From positions 1 through 64,000 of the IMG/VR virus record IMGVR_UViG_3300044511_000202: a stretch of 64,000 bases of DNA. One strand, written 5' to 3'. Of the stretch, positions 40,098 through 47,029 are shown piece by piece. Each line of letters opens with the position of its first letter. Position 1 is the first letter of the stretch. Below the pieces are notes generated by a model. The model was not told where the DNA came from, made no database searches, and worked only from the letters and a program-made list of their open reading frames with translations. The stretch is from a virus. The translations under genes and the position numbers were made by a program.

Positions 40098-40898
40098 CTA
40101 TTTGGTGACGCGCCTCGCCTTCTTCGTCTTCAGCATATTGGCGTCCAGTTCGTCCAGCTCGGCGAGGCGGGCGACGCACGCGGCCGGGTCGGGCGCGGCG
40201 GCGAGCGCCGCGGTCCCGGCGTTGAACGCGTCCGCGTCCACCTCAGCTCCCACGAAGTCGCGACCCAGTCCCCGCGCGGCGATCCCCGTGGTGGCGAACC
40301 CGGCGCAGGGATCGGCGACGAGCCACCCGGGTAGGGTGTAATCGCGCACGATCTTGAGCATGAGATCCAATGGTTTGCCTCCGATGTGTCGGCGCCCCCC
40401 GCGACCGACCACGTAGGCACCGGGTCTCGTCCACCCGCCCAGGAAGCTCTTACAGCGCGGGCGCGAGACGTTGAGGTACACAGCCCAGGAGCTGGGTCCG
40501 TCCCCGGCCATCCGGCACGTCATGCCGCGGATGATGCACGGTACCGGCGCGAACGTGTAGCGCCCAGCGTCCTCCATAACCTGACGCCAGACCGGCGACA
40601 GGTCGGAGCACGACATGAACGCCATCCACCCGCGGGGGACGCGCGGCGCCCAGAAGCTGACGCACTCGCGGACGTCGCGCTCCGTCCAGTGCTCGTACGA
40701 CAGCTCGCGGCGCTGTCCACCGCCCGGATCGCGATCAACCGCTCGAGCGTGTCCTCGGTGCGTCCGACTCCCGTACGGAGGATCCGCGATCACGGCCCCC
40801 ACCTCGGTCACGTCGGTGAGGACGTCCTGGTAGCGGCCGTGGAGGAGAACGGGGTCCGGCTCGAGGAGCGCGTCCAAACCGGGCGTGTCGAACGCCAT
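40098..40898 (-). CDS. DNA adenine methyltransferase (DPPY, beta-class order)
   Basis: 266 residues. VIADPPYGSRTH (catalytic DPPY, residues 39-42) precedes the AdoMet site ADPCAGFATTG (~195-205), with GRYTFAPVPCIIRGMTCR and AGDGPSSWAVYLNVSRPR between, as in a common phage methyltransferase family. It may protect phage DNA from restriction. Residues ~48-65 are encoded by a 44-bp segment identical to part of the 3352-3807 gene. ATG directly follows the upstream TAG. Confidence 0.87.
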   Translation of the reverse strand: MAFDTPGLDALLEPDPVLLHGRYQDVLTDVTEVGAVIADPPYGSRTHRGHARAVDRDPGGGQRRELSYEHWTERDVRECVSFWAPRVPRGWMAFMSCSDLSPVWRQVMEDAGRYTFAPVPCIIRGMTCRMAGDGPSSWAVYLNVSRPRCKSFLGGWTRPGAYVVGRGGRRHIGGKPLDLMLKIVRDYTLPGWLVADPCAGFATTGIAARGLGRDFVGAEVDADAFNAGTAALAAAPDPAACVARLAELDELDANMLKTKKARRVTK

Positions 40899-41276
40899 CT
40901 ATCGCGCCAGCCTCCCGAGCGTGCACCGGGAGTGCGGCCACCACCCGGTGAGCGGCCACGAGCCCCAGGCCCACCCGTAGCGCCACGCTCCGAGGTGCTC
41001 TCCGACGGGGCCCGACCTGACTACCTGGCGGTACCGATAGAGGCGCCACCCTGACCACTGGATCGCGAAGAAGTTCACCCACCCCACCCACGAGCGGAGT
41101 CCCGCGAGCGCGGCGACGGCGCACGCTGCGCTGACAACCGCCACGCCGGTCGCCACGGCGTGGTAGGCGACCATGTCGAGACGGCGCGCGCTCGCGGCGC
41201 ACAGGTACAGCGCAGTGGCCAGCGCGGCGAACGCTCCGGTGTACCAGAGGCGGCTCCTCCAGCTCGAAGCGTTCAC
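40899..41276 (-). CDS. Membrane protein, 125 aa
   Basis: GTG at 41276 overlaps the upstream stop (GTGA) with GGAGGG before it. Three hydrophobic segments: YTGAFAALATALYLCAAS, YHAVATGVAVVSAACAVAAL and a Trp-rich third part (WVGWVNFFAIQW). Basic C-terminus. Perhaps a superinfection-exclusion or holin-like protein. No family. Confidence 0.65.
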   Translation of the reverse strand: MNASSWRSRLWYTGAFAALATALYLCAASARRLDMVAYHAVATGVAVVSAACAVAALAGLRSWVGWVNFFAIQWSGWRLYRYRQVVRSGPVGEHLGAWRYGWAWGSWPLTGWWPHSRCTLGRLAR

Positions 41277-41491
41277 GCGGCCCTCCGCTCTGAGGCGCGG
41301 GCGTGGAACCCTTCGCGGTCCTCCTCGTTGAGCCACGGATCGCGCTCGCGGCGCTCGAAGTCGAGCGGGGCCTCGGCGGGTAGGTCGCCCTCGTGGGCGA
41401 GGGCGCGCCAGTGCTCGGCCACCTCGCGCTCGTCGGGGATGATGGGTTCTGCGGCGTAGCAGCCGCGCGTGTTCAGCAGTCGCTTGAGCAT
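41273..41491 (-). CDS. Hypothetical 72-aa protein
   Basis: Begins MLKRLLNTRGCYAAEPIIPD, then strongly charged (LDFERRERDPWLNEEDREG). GTGA coupling to the membrane protein downstream. Unknown. Confidence 0.6.
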   Translation of the reverse strand: MLKRLLNTRGCYAAEPIIPDEREVAEHWRALAHEGDLPAEAPLDFERRERDPWLNEEDREGFHARASERRAA

Positions 41492-41518
41492 GGGGGGAGA
41501 ACGGTGGGGCGCGCCCGG

Positions 41519-42061
41519 CTATTCCGGGCCCAGCTCGCCGTGGATACCGCGCTCGTACTCCGCGGCCTTCTTCGCGCGGGCGGTCTCCCGCGCACCATCG
41601 TTGATCAGCCCACCGTCGTTCAAGGGGTCCTCCGCTAGCGCGGCGGTCGCAGCCTGGAGGTGACCCAGCTCAACGGAGAAGTAGTCGACGGATCGACGGT
41701 TGGTGTACGGGTTCGCGGAGCGCCCGAACCGGAGGAGCTTCGTCGCCCCCTGGATCGCCTCGCTGGCCTCCTCGATGAACCGCTCCAGCTTGCGGCGTTC
41801 GGCGGCGGTCAGCTTGACCCGAGGGCGCGAGTCGCGCGCCAGGAGCTGGGCGGCTAGCTCGCGCGGGAGGTGGTTCGGTCCGGCGCACTCGCACCCGTTC
41901 GGGCACCCGTGCACTAGGAGCTGGGCGGCCAGCTCGTAGTTCGGCGACCTGACCAGCGGTTTGATGCGCTCGTACTCCTCCCAGTCGGAGGCGTGCATCG
42001 TGGAGCCGTACCTCTGGAGGCGTGCCTCCTGCTCTTCGGGCGAGTCGAAGTAGTCACTCAT
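41519..42061 (-). CDS. MazG-like NTP pyrophosphohydrolase candidate
   Basis: 180 residues. RRKLERFIEEASEAIQGATK, then LLRFGRSANPYTNRRSVDYF and SVELGHLQAATAALAED follow the MazG-like arrangement EExxE...ElGdL, as in small phage homologues (EEcaEviqaa.K.lRFG). The N-terminal half adds a Cys cluster (HGCPNGCECAGPNH, ~52-65), possibly zinc-binding and absent from typical members. It could remove damaged or unwanted dNTPs. It lies near the polymerase. Confidence 0.68.
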   Translation of the reverse strand: MSDYFDSPEEQEARLQRYGSTMHASDWEEYERIKPLVRSPNYELAAQLLVHGCPNGCECAGPNHLPRELAAQLLARDSRPRVKLTAAERRKLERFIEEASEAIQGATKLLRFGRSANPYTNRRSVDYFSVELGHLQAATAALAEDPLNDGGLINDGARETARAKKAAEYERGIHGELGPE

Positions 42062-42326
42062 GGCCCCTCCGTCGCGGCCGTTCCGTCGCGGCCGTCCCGC
42101 TGGCGAACGGGGTGAGCATCACGTCGACCGTGCGCTCAACGTCGCACGTGAACGTCCACCAGTGGCCATCGTCAACGGAAGTCACGCGCACGTCCGCGCT
42201 GTCCTCGATGATCCCTTCCTCCGCTCGGACCCTAGCGTAGTGAAGAGCAGCTCTTCGCGGCGTCGCACACTCAGTCTCCGCGGGGTGCGAGCTGTCCTCA
42301 TCCATGCAGACCTTGAATCTGGGCAT
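42054..42326 (-). CDS. Hypothetical 90-aa protein
   Basis: ATG at 42326 (MPRFKVCMDEDSSHPAETEC) is preferred because earlier in-frame starts lie inside the polymerase gene. Strands DVRVTSVDDGHWWTFTCDVE suggest a small beta fold. TTCACCTCGC precedes the ATG, so the ribosome-binding site is poor. Overlaps the MazG-like gene by 8 nt. Confidence 0.6.
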   Translation of the reverse strand: MPRFKVCMDEDSSHPAETECATPRRAALHYARVRAEEGIIEDSADVRVTSVDDGHWWTFTCDVERTVDVMLTPFASGTAATERPRRRGHE

Positions 42327-42343
42327 GCGAGGTGAACGCGCGA

Positions 42344-44998
42344 CTAGGCCGCTTTCTTCTTCGGCGGAGGCTCCCACGGGACGAGCCGGTCATCGGGGCC
42401 CTTCCGCTTGGCGCCACCGTCGCGCCAGCGCGGGCTCGCCCCCTTGTACCAGCGGCGCATGAGCGCGGGCTCGGCGCGGCAAGCCTTCGCCAGGTCCGGG
42501 CAGTGGCGGCGAAGCTCCTCCTCCATGACGGCGGAGATGCGGTGCGCGGCCTCGTGCGCGAGGCACTCGTCCATCTCGACGATCAGCTCGTCGTGGGTGA
42601 ACACGATCACGCGCGCGTTCGCCAGGTACAGCGGCGACATCGCGCCGTCCGGCATGCGAAACGTAGCGTCGTAGCACTCGCGGGTCACGCGGCGGAGGGC
42701 GGCCTTCGCGGCGTCCGCGAGGAGCCCCTGGAACCACCCGTTGGCGATCGAGTTGCCCTGGGCTCCACCGCGGATGCGGTTCGACACGTGCTGGACGATC
42801 GAGCCCGGCTCCAGCTCCTCCAGGCCGAAGAGCGCCCTCTGCTCCTCGGTGAGCGGCTGCCCCTCCTCCTCGCAGTGCTTCACAAAATCGAAGTAGATTT
42901 TATTCTCCGGCCACTGCTCGAACCACTTCGCGCGGAGCCGCTCGGCGCATTCCACGCACCGCTTGCAGAGCGGCGCGGTGGCGCGCCCCTTCCACTCCGT
43001 GACCTTCTCGTCACCACACCTCGGCGCGCCGTCCATGAGGATGCAGAACCGTAGCCCCTTGTACCCCGGCCCCACGTAGTCCTCGGTCTCGATCGTGGTG
43101 GGGCCGTTCGGGCAAGGCGTGTCCGGCCCTTGCTTGCGCTGTTGGAGCACCAGCTTGGCGGCGCCCATGCGCCCGGGGAACCCGAAATTGGGCGGTTTGC
43201 TCGCCTGGCGCGCGTCGGCGCACACCTGGTAGCCCGGCGCGCCCTTGTCCGAGAATCGCTCCTGGAACTCCTCGTACGAGATGCCGAGCACCGTCGCGGC
43301 GAGCGCGTTGTGCACCTTCAAACCGGCGTTGAGGGCGTCAGCGAGCTTGGAGAACCCGCAGATCCAGATGCAGCTCTGCGCGTGCGTGACCAGCTCGCCC
43401 GCCTCGTAGTCCACGGTGGCGAACACGCGGCCGGGGCGCGCGACGATGCACTCGCGGATCCCGCCCTTGCGCGGCAGGAGCTGGACGCACCCGCCGTAGC
43501 TCGTGCGCCCCGTCTCCAGGAGCACGTTCGGCTTCAGGGTGAGCGGGATCGGCGCGTGGGTGTACGGGTCCCGGCCCTCACGGAGCCATGGGATGTATGT
43601 GCCGGGGAGTTTCTCCTCCTCCAGCCAGTCAGCCAGATCGATGAGTACCTCGTCGCCCGACTCCTGCAAGGCGTCGCGGCCCGTCCCCACTCCCTGAATG
43701 ATCCCCTCGCCCTCGCACTCGTCGCACTCAGTCATGTCCGGGAGCGAGCCGGTTCCCGAGCACGGCTTGCACTTCCCGCCGTCGGTGCGCGGAACCGGCG
43801 CGGACTCGAGCACCAGGCCCGTCGCGTCGCACGGCTTGCAGTTGATGAATTTGTTCGGGCGGGAGCCCTTGCCCTTGCAGCCGACGCACTCGAGCCCGGC
43901 GATCAGGCCCGAGCCCTTGCATGGGCGACACCGGACGATCTGCGCCTTCGGGCTCGGTACCTTCTGGGCGCCGTCGCAGTGCGGGCACGCCCCGTGGCAC
44001 CCGTAGGCCCGAGCGATGCGCCCTTTGATCGTCGCCATGTCGCGCGACGTCTTGATCTGCCCCTTCTCCTTCTTCAGCTTGAGCACGCCTGGCGCGAAGA
44101 GCGGTTTAGCCATCTCAGCCCGATCGGCGACCACGCGAGACTCGAGCGCGTCCACGGCGACCTGGTCGACGACGAAGCCCCAAGCTGCGCCCAGGTGCAT
44201 GGCGAAGTGCGAGTAGCACTGGTTCGCCAGGTCGTGGAGGTTGCGGCGGCGATCGCGGCGCGACACGCACGGGGCGCTGGCCTCGTACACCGAGCGCCCG
44301 CAGTGACGACACTGGGCGTCGGCGTTGTGTACGTCCACGAAGACGTGGGAGCCCGGGTGGGGGAGGTGACCGGTCTGGGCGAGGCACACCTCCAGCGTGT
44401 TGCACGCGTCATCTAGCGGGTACTGTCGCGCCAGCTCCGGCCACTCCTCGATGGGAAGCGGCTGGAGCAGCGCGTAGCTCTCGCGGTACACGTCGTTCAC
44501 CTTCGCGTTGACTCGGCCCAGCACCAGGTCCGTCACCACGGCCAGGTTATAGCGGACGGGCGTCTCGCCCGTGAGCGGATCGCGGAGCTGGCGCGCCGCG
44601 GGCGGCGGTCCGGTGCGCGGGTCCTTCCCGAGGTAGCCCGTCCCTACGGCGTGTAGCGCCTCGGCGATCTGCAAGTCGTACACGCGCTCGTCCTCGTACG
44701 CCTGGAAGATGAGCGGCATCAGGTCCACGCCGTCGGCGGCGGCGCGCACCGCGAGCACGAGCATATCGTAAGCGATGTTCGCGCCGATGATGACGAGCGA
44801 GCGATCGCCGAGGATCTTCTGTGCCGTCATCACGGTGGCGCGCTCGTCGAGGATTGCGGCCTTCACCACCCCGTCCGCGAGGCGCGCGATGGAGCCGCAC
44901 ACCAGCGGCGGCGCCAATAGACCCGGCTGGACGCGGTGCGTCTCGGTGTCGAACGCGCGACCGCGGTCGGCCAGCGAGCGGAGTCGCTCCTCGCGCAC
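42344..44998 (-). CDS. DNA polymerase, family A, with zinc-finger insertions
   Basis: 884 residues, GTG start right behind the upstream TAG. The 3'-5' exonuclease motifs are intact: AFDTET (D17, E19), GANIAYDML (N74, D78), YPLDDACNT (D196/197). Polymerase motifs: A VDYEAGEL (D530), B DARQASKPPNFGFPG (R597, K601, F605), C FTHDELIVEM (H802 D803 E804). Between them, residues ~334-432 hold six CxxCxGxG-type elements (CPHCDGA, CRPCKGSG, CVGCKGKG, CKPCDATG, CKPCSGTG, CDECEGEG) as in the DnaJ zinc domain. A second Cys-rich insertion follows motif B (C629, C652, C661, C678, C681, C684). No 5'-3' exonuclease domain. The replicative polymerase of the phage. Confidence 0.93.
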   Translation of the reverse strand: MREERLRSLADRGRAFDTETHRVQPGLLAPPLVCGSIARLADGVVKAAILDERATVMTAQKILGDRSLVIIGANIAYDMLVLAVRAAADGVDLMPLIFQAYEDERVYDLQIAEALHAVGTGYLGKDPRTGPPPAARQLRDPLTGETPVRYNLAVVTDLVLGRVNAKVNDVYRESYALLQPLPIEEWPELARQYPLDDACNTLEVCLAQTGHLPHPGSHVFVDVHNADAQCRHCGRSVYEASAPCVSRRDRRRNLHDLANQCYSHFAMHLGAAWGFVVDQVAVDALESRVVADRAEMAKPLFAPGVLKLKKEKGQIKTSRDMATIKGRIARAYGCHGACPHCDGAQKVPSPKAQIVRCRPCKGSGLIAGLECVGCKGKGSRPNKFINCKPCDATGLVLESAPVPRTDGGKCKPCSGTGSLPDMTECDECEGEGIIQGVGTGRDALQESGDEVLIDLADWLEEEKLPGTYIPWLREGRDPYTHAPIPLTLKPNVLLETGRTSYGGCVQLLPRKGGIRECIVARPGRVFATVDYEAGELVTHAQSCIWICGFSKLADALNAGLKVHNALAATVLGISYEEFQERFSDKGAPGYQVCADARQASKPPNFGFPGRMGAAKLVLQQRKQGPDTPCPNGPTTIETEDYVGPGYKGLRFCILMDGAPRCGDEKVTEWKGRATAPLCKRCVECAERLRAKWFEQWPENKIYFDFVKHCEEEGQPLTEEQRALFGLEELEPGSIVQHVSNRIRGGAQGNSIANGWFQGLLADAAKAALRRVTRECYDATFRMPDGAMSPLYLANARVIVFTHDELIVEMDECLAHEAAHRISAVMEEELRRHCPDLAKACRAEPALMRRWYKGASPRWRDGGAKRKGPDDRLVPWEPPPKKKAA

Positions 44999-45217
44999 CT
45001 AGCCCAGCTCCTCGACGGCCACGATCTCGGGCTCGCCGTCAAGCTCGCCGGAGGTGCACCACTCGGTGGTGCGCCCCTCCCTGTTACTCGCGCACGAGTG
45101 GCAGAGTGTCATGACGCCGCGTCGCGACGCGATGTCCTTGGCCTGCTCGGCGGAGCGAGCCTCCACCTCGGTACCGACGGAGATCGTCATCTCCGCCACG
45201 ACGTAGTAGCGCGCCAT
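44999..45217 (-). CDS. Hypothetical 72-aa protein with CxxC
   Basis: Start ATG at 45217 (MARYYVVAEMTISVGTEVEA) has an AAGTAGG upstream; an in-frame GTG at 45256 is an alternative that would overlap the previous gene. Strand-helix pattern with CHSC near residue 41-44 and another Cys near 56, perhaps a zinc site. Directly precedes the polymerase. Confidence 0.6.
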   Translation of the reverse strand: MARYYVVAEMTISVGTEVEARSAEQAKDIASRRGVMTLCHSCASNREGRTTEWCTSGELDGEPEIVAVEELG

Positions 45218-45224
45218 CGAGGAC

Positions 45225-45422
45225 CTACTTTCCGTGAACGGATAGGAGTCGCCCACTCCTGCTGAACACTACTTCAACCTCCTCGCCCGGTCGCGGCCAG
45301 CGTAGAGAGCTGTCAGCCTGAAACGATGTTGAGTGGAAACGGACACGACGTCCAGCGGACGACGTCACCACCCCGATAAGTAAGTTGAAGTCGAACCACT
45401 CCACCATCCAGGTCTCGTTCAC
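45225..45422 (-). CDS. Cold-shock/OB-fold-like protein, 65 aa
   Basis: GTG at 45422 overlaps the upstream stop (GTGA). NLLIGVVTSSAGRRVRFHST, then PGEEVEVVFSRSGRLLSV resemble a cold-shock domain (G.v....g..v.FH.s, p..G..V.f......l..v). May bind single-stranded nucleic acid, fitting the replication context. The classic RNP motifs are only partly matched. Confidence 0.6.
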   Translation of the reverse strand: MNETWMVEWFDFNLLIGVVTSSAGRRVRFHSTSFQADSSLRWPRPGEEVEVVFSRSGRLLSVHGK

Positions 45423-45844
45423 CTCTCCAACCACCTCTCCGTGGCGAACTCGTCCGAGTCCCACTGGACGTCGGGCGGAAGCTCGCGATACTCGATCTCG
45501 TGCCAGAGCCTAGGGGAGTGCGGCGCGGTACGGCGCGAGGCTGCCTCGATCCTCTCCGCGTCGGCGATCCCGTGGCGCATCCCCTCGGTGACGCCCCGAT
45601 CGATGTAAACCGCGGTGGCGTCGGCGCCGGCGCGCCAGTCGAACCCGGCGGCGATGCCGAGATTGCGCTCCTCGGGCACGCCGTCGTGCAGCACGCCCGG
45701 CTGGGTGTAGATGGCGTGGCTCGCCATCGGCGCCTCCCCGCGCCTAAAGCAGTCGTGCAGGCACGCGCGGAGGTAGCGGCGGTTACGCTCGCGCTCCGCC
45801 GGGTCCGGGGATCCGTATGGGGTCTCAACGATCACCGTGCGCAT
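45419..45844 (-). CDS. Nucleoside-deoxyribosyltransferase-like protein (DUF7768-like)
   Basis: 141 residues with a strong AAGGAGG. MRTVIVETPYGSPDPAERER, RRYLRACLHDCFRRGEAPMA, SHAIYTQPGVLHDGVPEERN and VYIDRGVTEGMRHGIADAE follow phage proteins of this type, which share a fold with nucleoside 2-deoxyribosyltransferases (DUF4406-like). Possibly nucleotide salvage. A 31-bp inverted repeat lies just upstream. Confidence 0.75.
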   Translation of the reverse strand: MRTVIVETPYGSPDPAERERNRRYLRACLHDCFRRGEAPMASHAIYTQPGVLHDGVPEERNLGIAAGFDWRAGADATAVYIDRGVTEGMRHGIADAERIEAASRRTAPHSPRLWHEIEYRELPPDVQWDSDEFATERWLER

Positions 45845-45863
45845 GGGCCTCCTTTGTTGTCGA

Positions 45864-45969
45864 CGCTCCGGGGAGCGCGCTACGTCGCGGGTCGCGGAGC
45901 CCGTTCGCCTGTCCCTATCGGGCGGCGTCGGTGGTATCCGACCCGCGACGTAGCGCGCTCCCCGGAGCG
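45864..45969. repeat. Perfect 31-bp inverted repeat
   Basis: 45864-45894 is fully complementary to 45939-45969, with a 44-nt centre that can form its own 5-bp stem (GCCCG 45899-45903 with CGGGC 45919-45923). Almost fills the gap between the genes ending at 45992 and starting at 45844. It could be a cruciform (origin or resolvase target) or, in RNA, a very stable attenuator or terminator (no T-run). Confidence 0.9.
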
Positions 45970-45991
45970 GGCGCGACGGCGCCCGATGGGT

Positions 45992-46216
45992 TCAGCGACG
46001 GCGGCGCCCGCGGCGCCCCGGCCCGTCGCCGGGCGGCGACGCGTCTGGCGAGTCCTCGCGGCGCTTGGCCGGCGGGACGTACCAGGCCGAAGTGCGGAAC
46101 ACCGTCCGCGTGGTCAGCTCACCTCGGTCGATGTTCTCGTAGACGAGGACTTCCTTCCCGGTGAACTCGCCGTCCTCGTCCATGAGCATCTCGTACTGCA
46201 CGAGGTTGTGCGCCAC
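45992..46216 (-). CDS. Hypothetical 74-aa protein with basic tail
   Basis: GTG start one base behind the upstream stop. Begins MAHNLVQYEMLMDEDGEFTG, then strands (EVLVYENIDRGELTTRTVFR), ending in a Pro/Gly/Arg tail (GPGRRGRRRR). Follows the ssDNA-binding-like gene, probably on the same message up to the inverted repeat. Unknown. Confidence 0.62.
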   Translation of the reverse strand: MAHNLVQYEMLMDEDGEFTGKEVLVYENIDRGELTTRTVFRTSAWYVPPAKRREDSPDASPPGDGPGRRGRRRR

Positions 46217-46217
46217 T

Positions 46218-46907
46218 TCAGTCCCCCAGCGCCTCGGCGAGTGAGACCGTCTGGGTCTGGACGGCCTCGACGGGCTGGGCGGCGGGCTGGGCGACGGGCT
46301 GGGCGGCGGGCTGGGCTTCGCCCTCCACCGGCGCGGTGTTCGGGTCCACCGTGGCCTTGTTGCCCGCCAGGAAGTCGCGGCCCTTCTTCCGGTCCTCCTT
46401 CGTCTGGGGGATCGGCGACCACTTGAACAGCACCAGCGGCTTGCCCTTGTTGCTGCTGTTGGAGCGGCCCTGGTTGGCGGTGCGGTACGTCTGGGCGTCC
46501 ACCACCATGCCGCGGAGGGGCTTCGCGTTCTGATCGCACGACTGCTCCATCACCTGCTCGGTGATCTTCGCCTCGGTGTAGCCGAACGGCGCGAGCACGT
46601 TCAGGATGAACGCCTTCGCGGCGCCCGGCGCGCTCTCGTGCTTGAAGCTCCACACGATGGAGCAGCTCGAGCCCGGCGCGTTCGGGACGGCCTTCCGACC
46701 GTCCGCGTACGGCCAGCCGTCCGGCCCGATGGCCACCTCGTCCACGGCCTCGGACGAGATGACTCGCAGCTCGGCGATCACCTGCTCCTCTTTCTTGTGG
46801 TTTTCGCGGGCGATCACGTTCTCGACCATGAAGCGGTATTTGCCGTCGCGTACGTTGGTTCCGCCGGACGTCATCTTCGCGGTGGCGAGCTTGGCGAACA
46901 TGGACAT
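46218..46907 (-). CDS. Putative ssDNA-binding protein
   Basis: 229 residues, GAAGGAG before the ATG. VRDGKYRFMVENVIARENHK, then QVIAELRVISSEAV and PGSSCSIVWSFKHESAPGAA resemble phage OB-fold proteins annotated as SSB-like. The C-terminus has a flexible QPAAQPVAQPAAQPV linker (encoded by a short GC repeat near 46265-46312) and an end with LAEALGD, as tail-like as in SSBs. Position between helicase and polymerase supports a replication role. Confidence 0.68.
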   Translation of the reverse strand: MSMFAKLATAKMTSGGTNVRDGKYRFMVENVIARENHKKEEQVIAELRVISSEAVDEVAIGPDGWPYADGRKAVPNAPGSSCSIVWSFKHESAPGAAKAFILNVLAPFGYTEAKITEQVMEQSCDQNAKPLRGMVVDAQTYRTANQGRSNSSNKGKPLVLFKWSPIPQTKEDRKKGRDFLAGNKATVDPNTAPVEGEAQPAAQPVAQPAAQPVEAVQTQTVSLAEALGD

Positions 46908-47010
46908 GGTTTTCGTTTCTCCTTCGTTGTCGTTAAAGTTGGCGCGGGCGGGGCCCTGACTCCCCGCTCGAATAGTCTCCCACCCGACGTGACGTCCGCG
47001 CGGTACCTGA

Positions 47011-47029
47011 GACGCCCGCGCCGGGCGTC
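47011..47029 (-). terminator. GC hairpin at the end of the helicase gene
   Basis: GACGCCCG (47011-47018) pairs with CGGGCGTC (47022-47029), 3-nt loop, immediately after the helicase TAA on the minus strand. No T-run. Possibly limits read-through to the ssDNA-binding-like gene, which has its own good ribosome-binding site. Confidence 0.5.
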
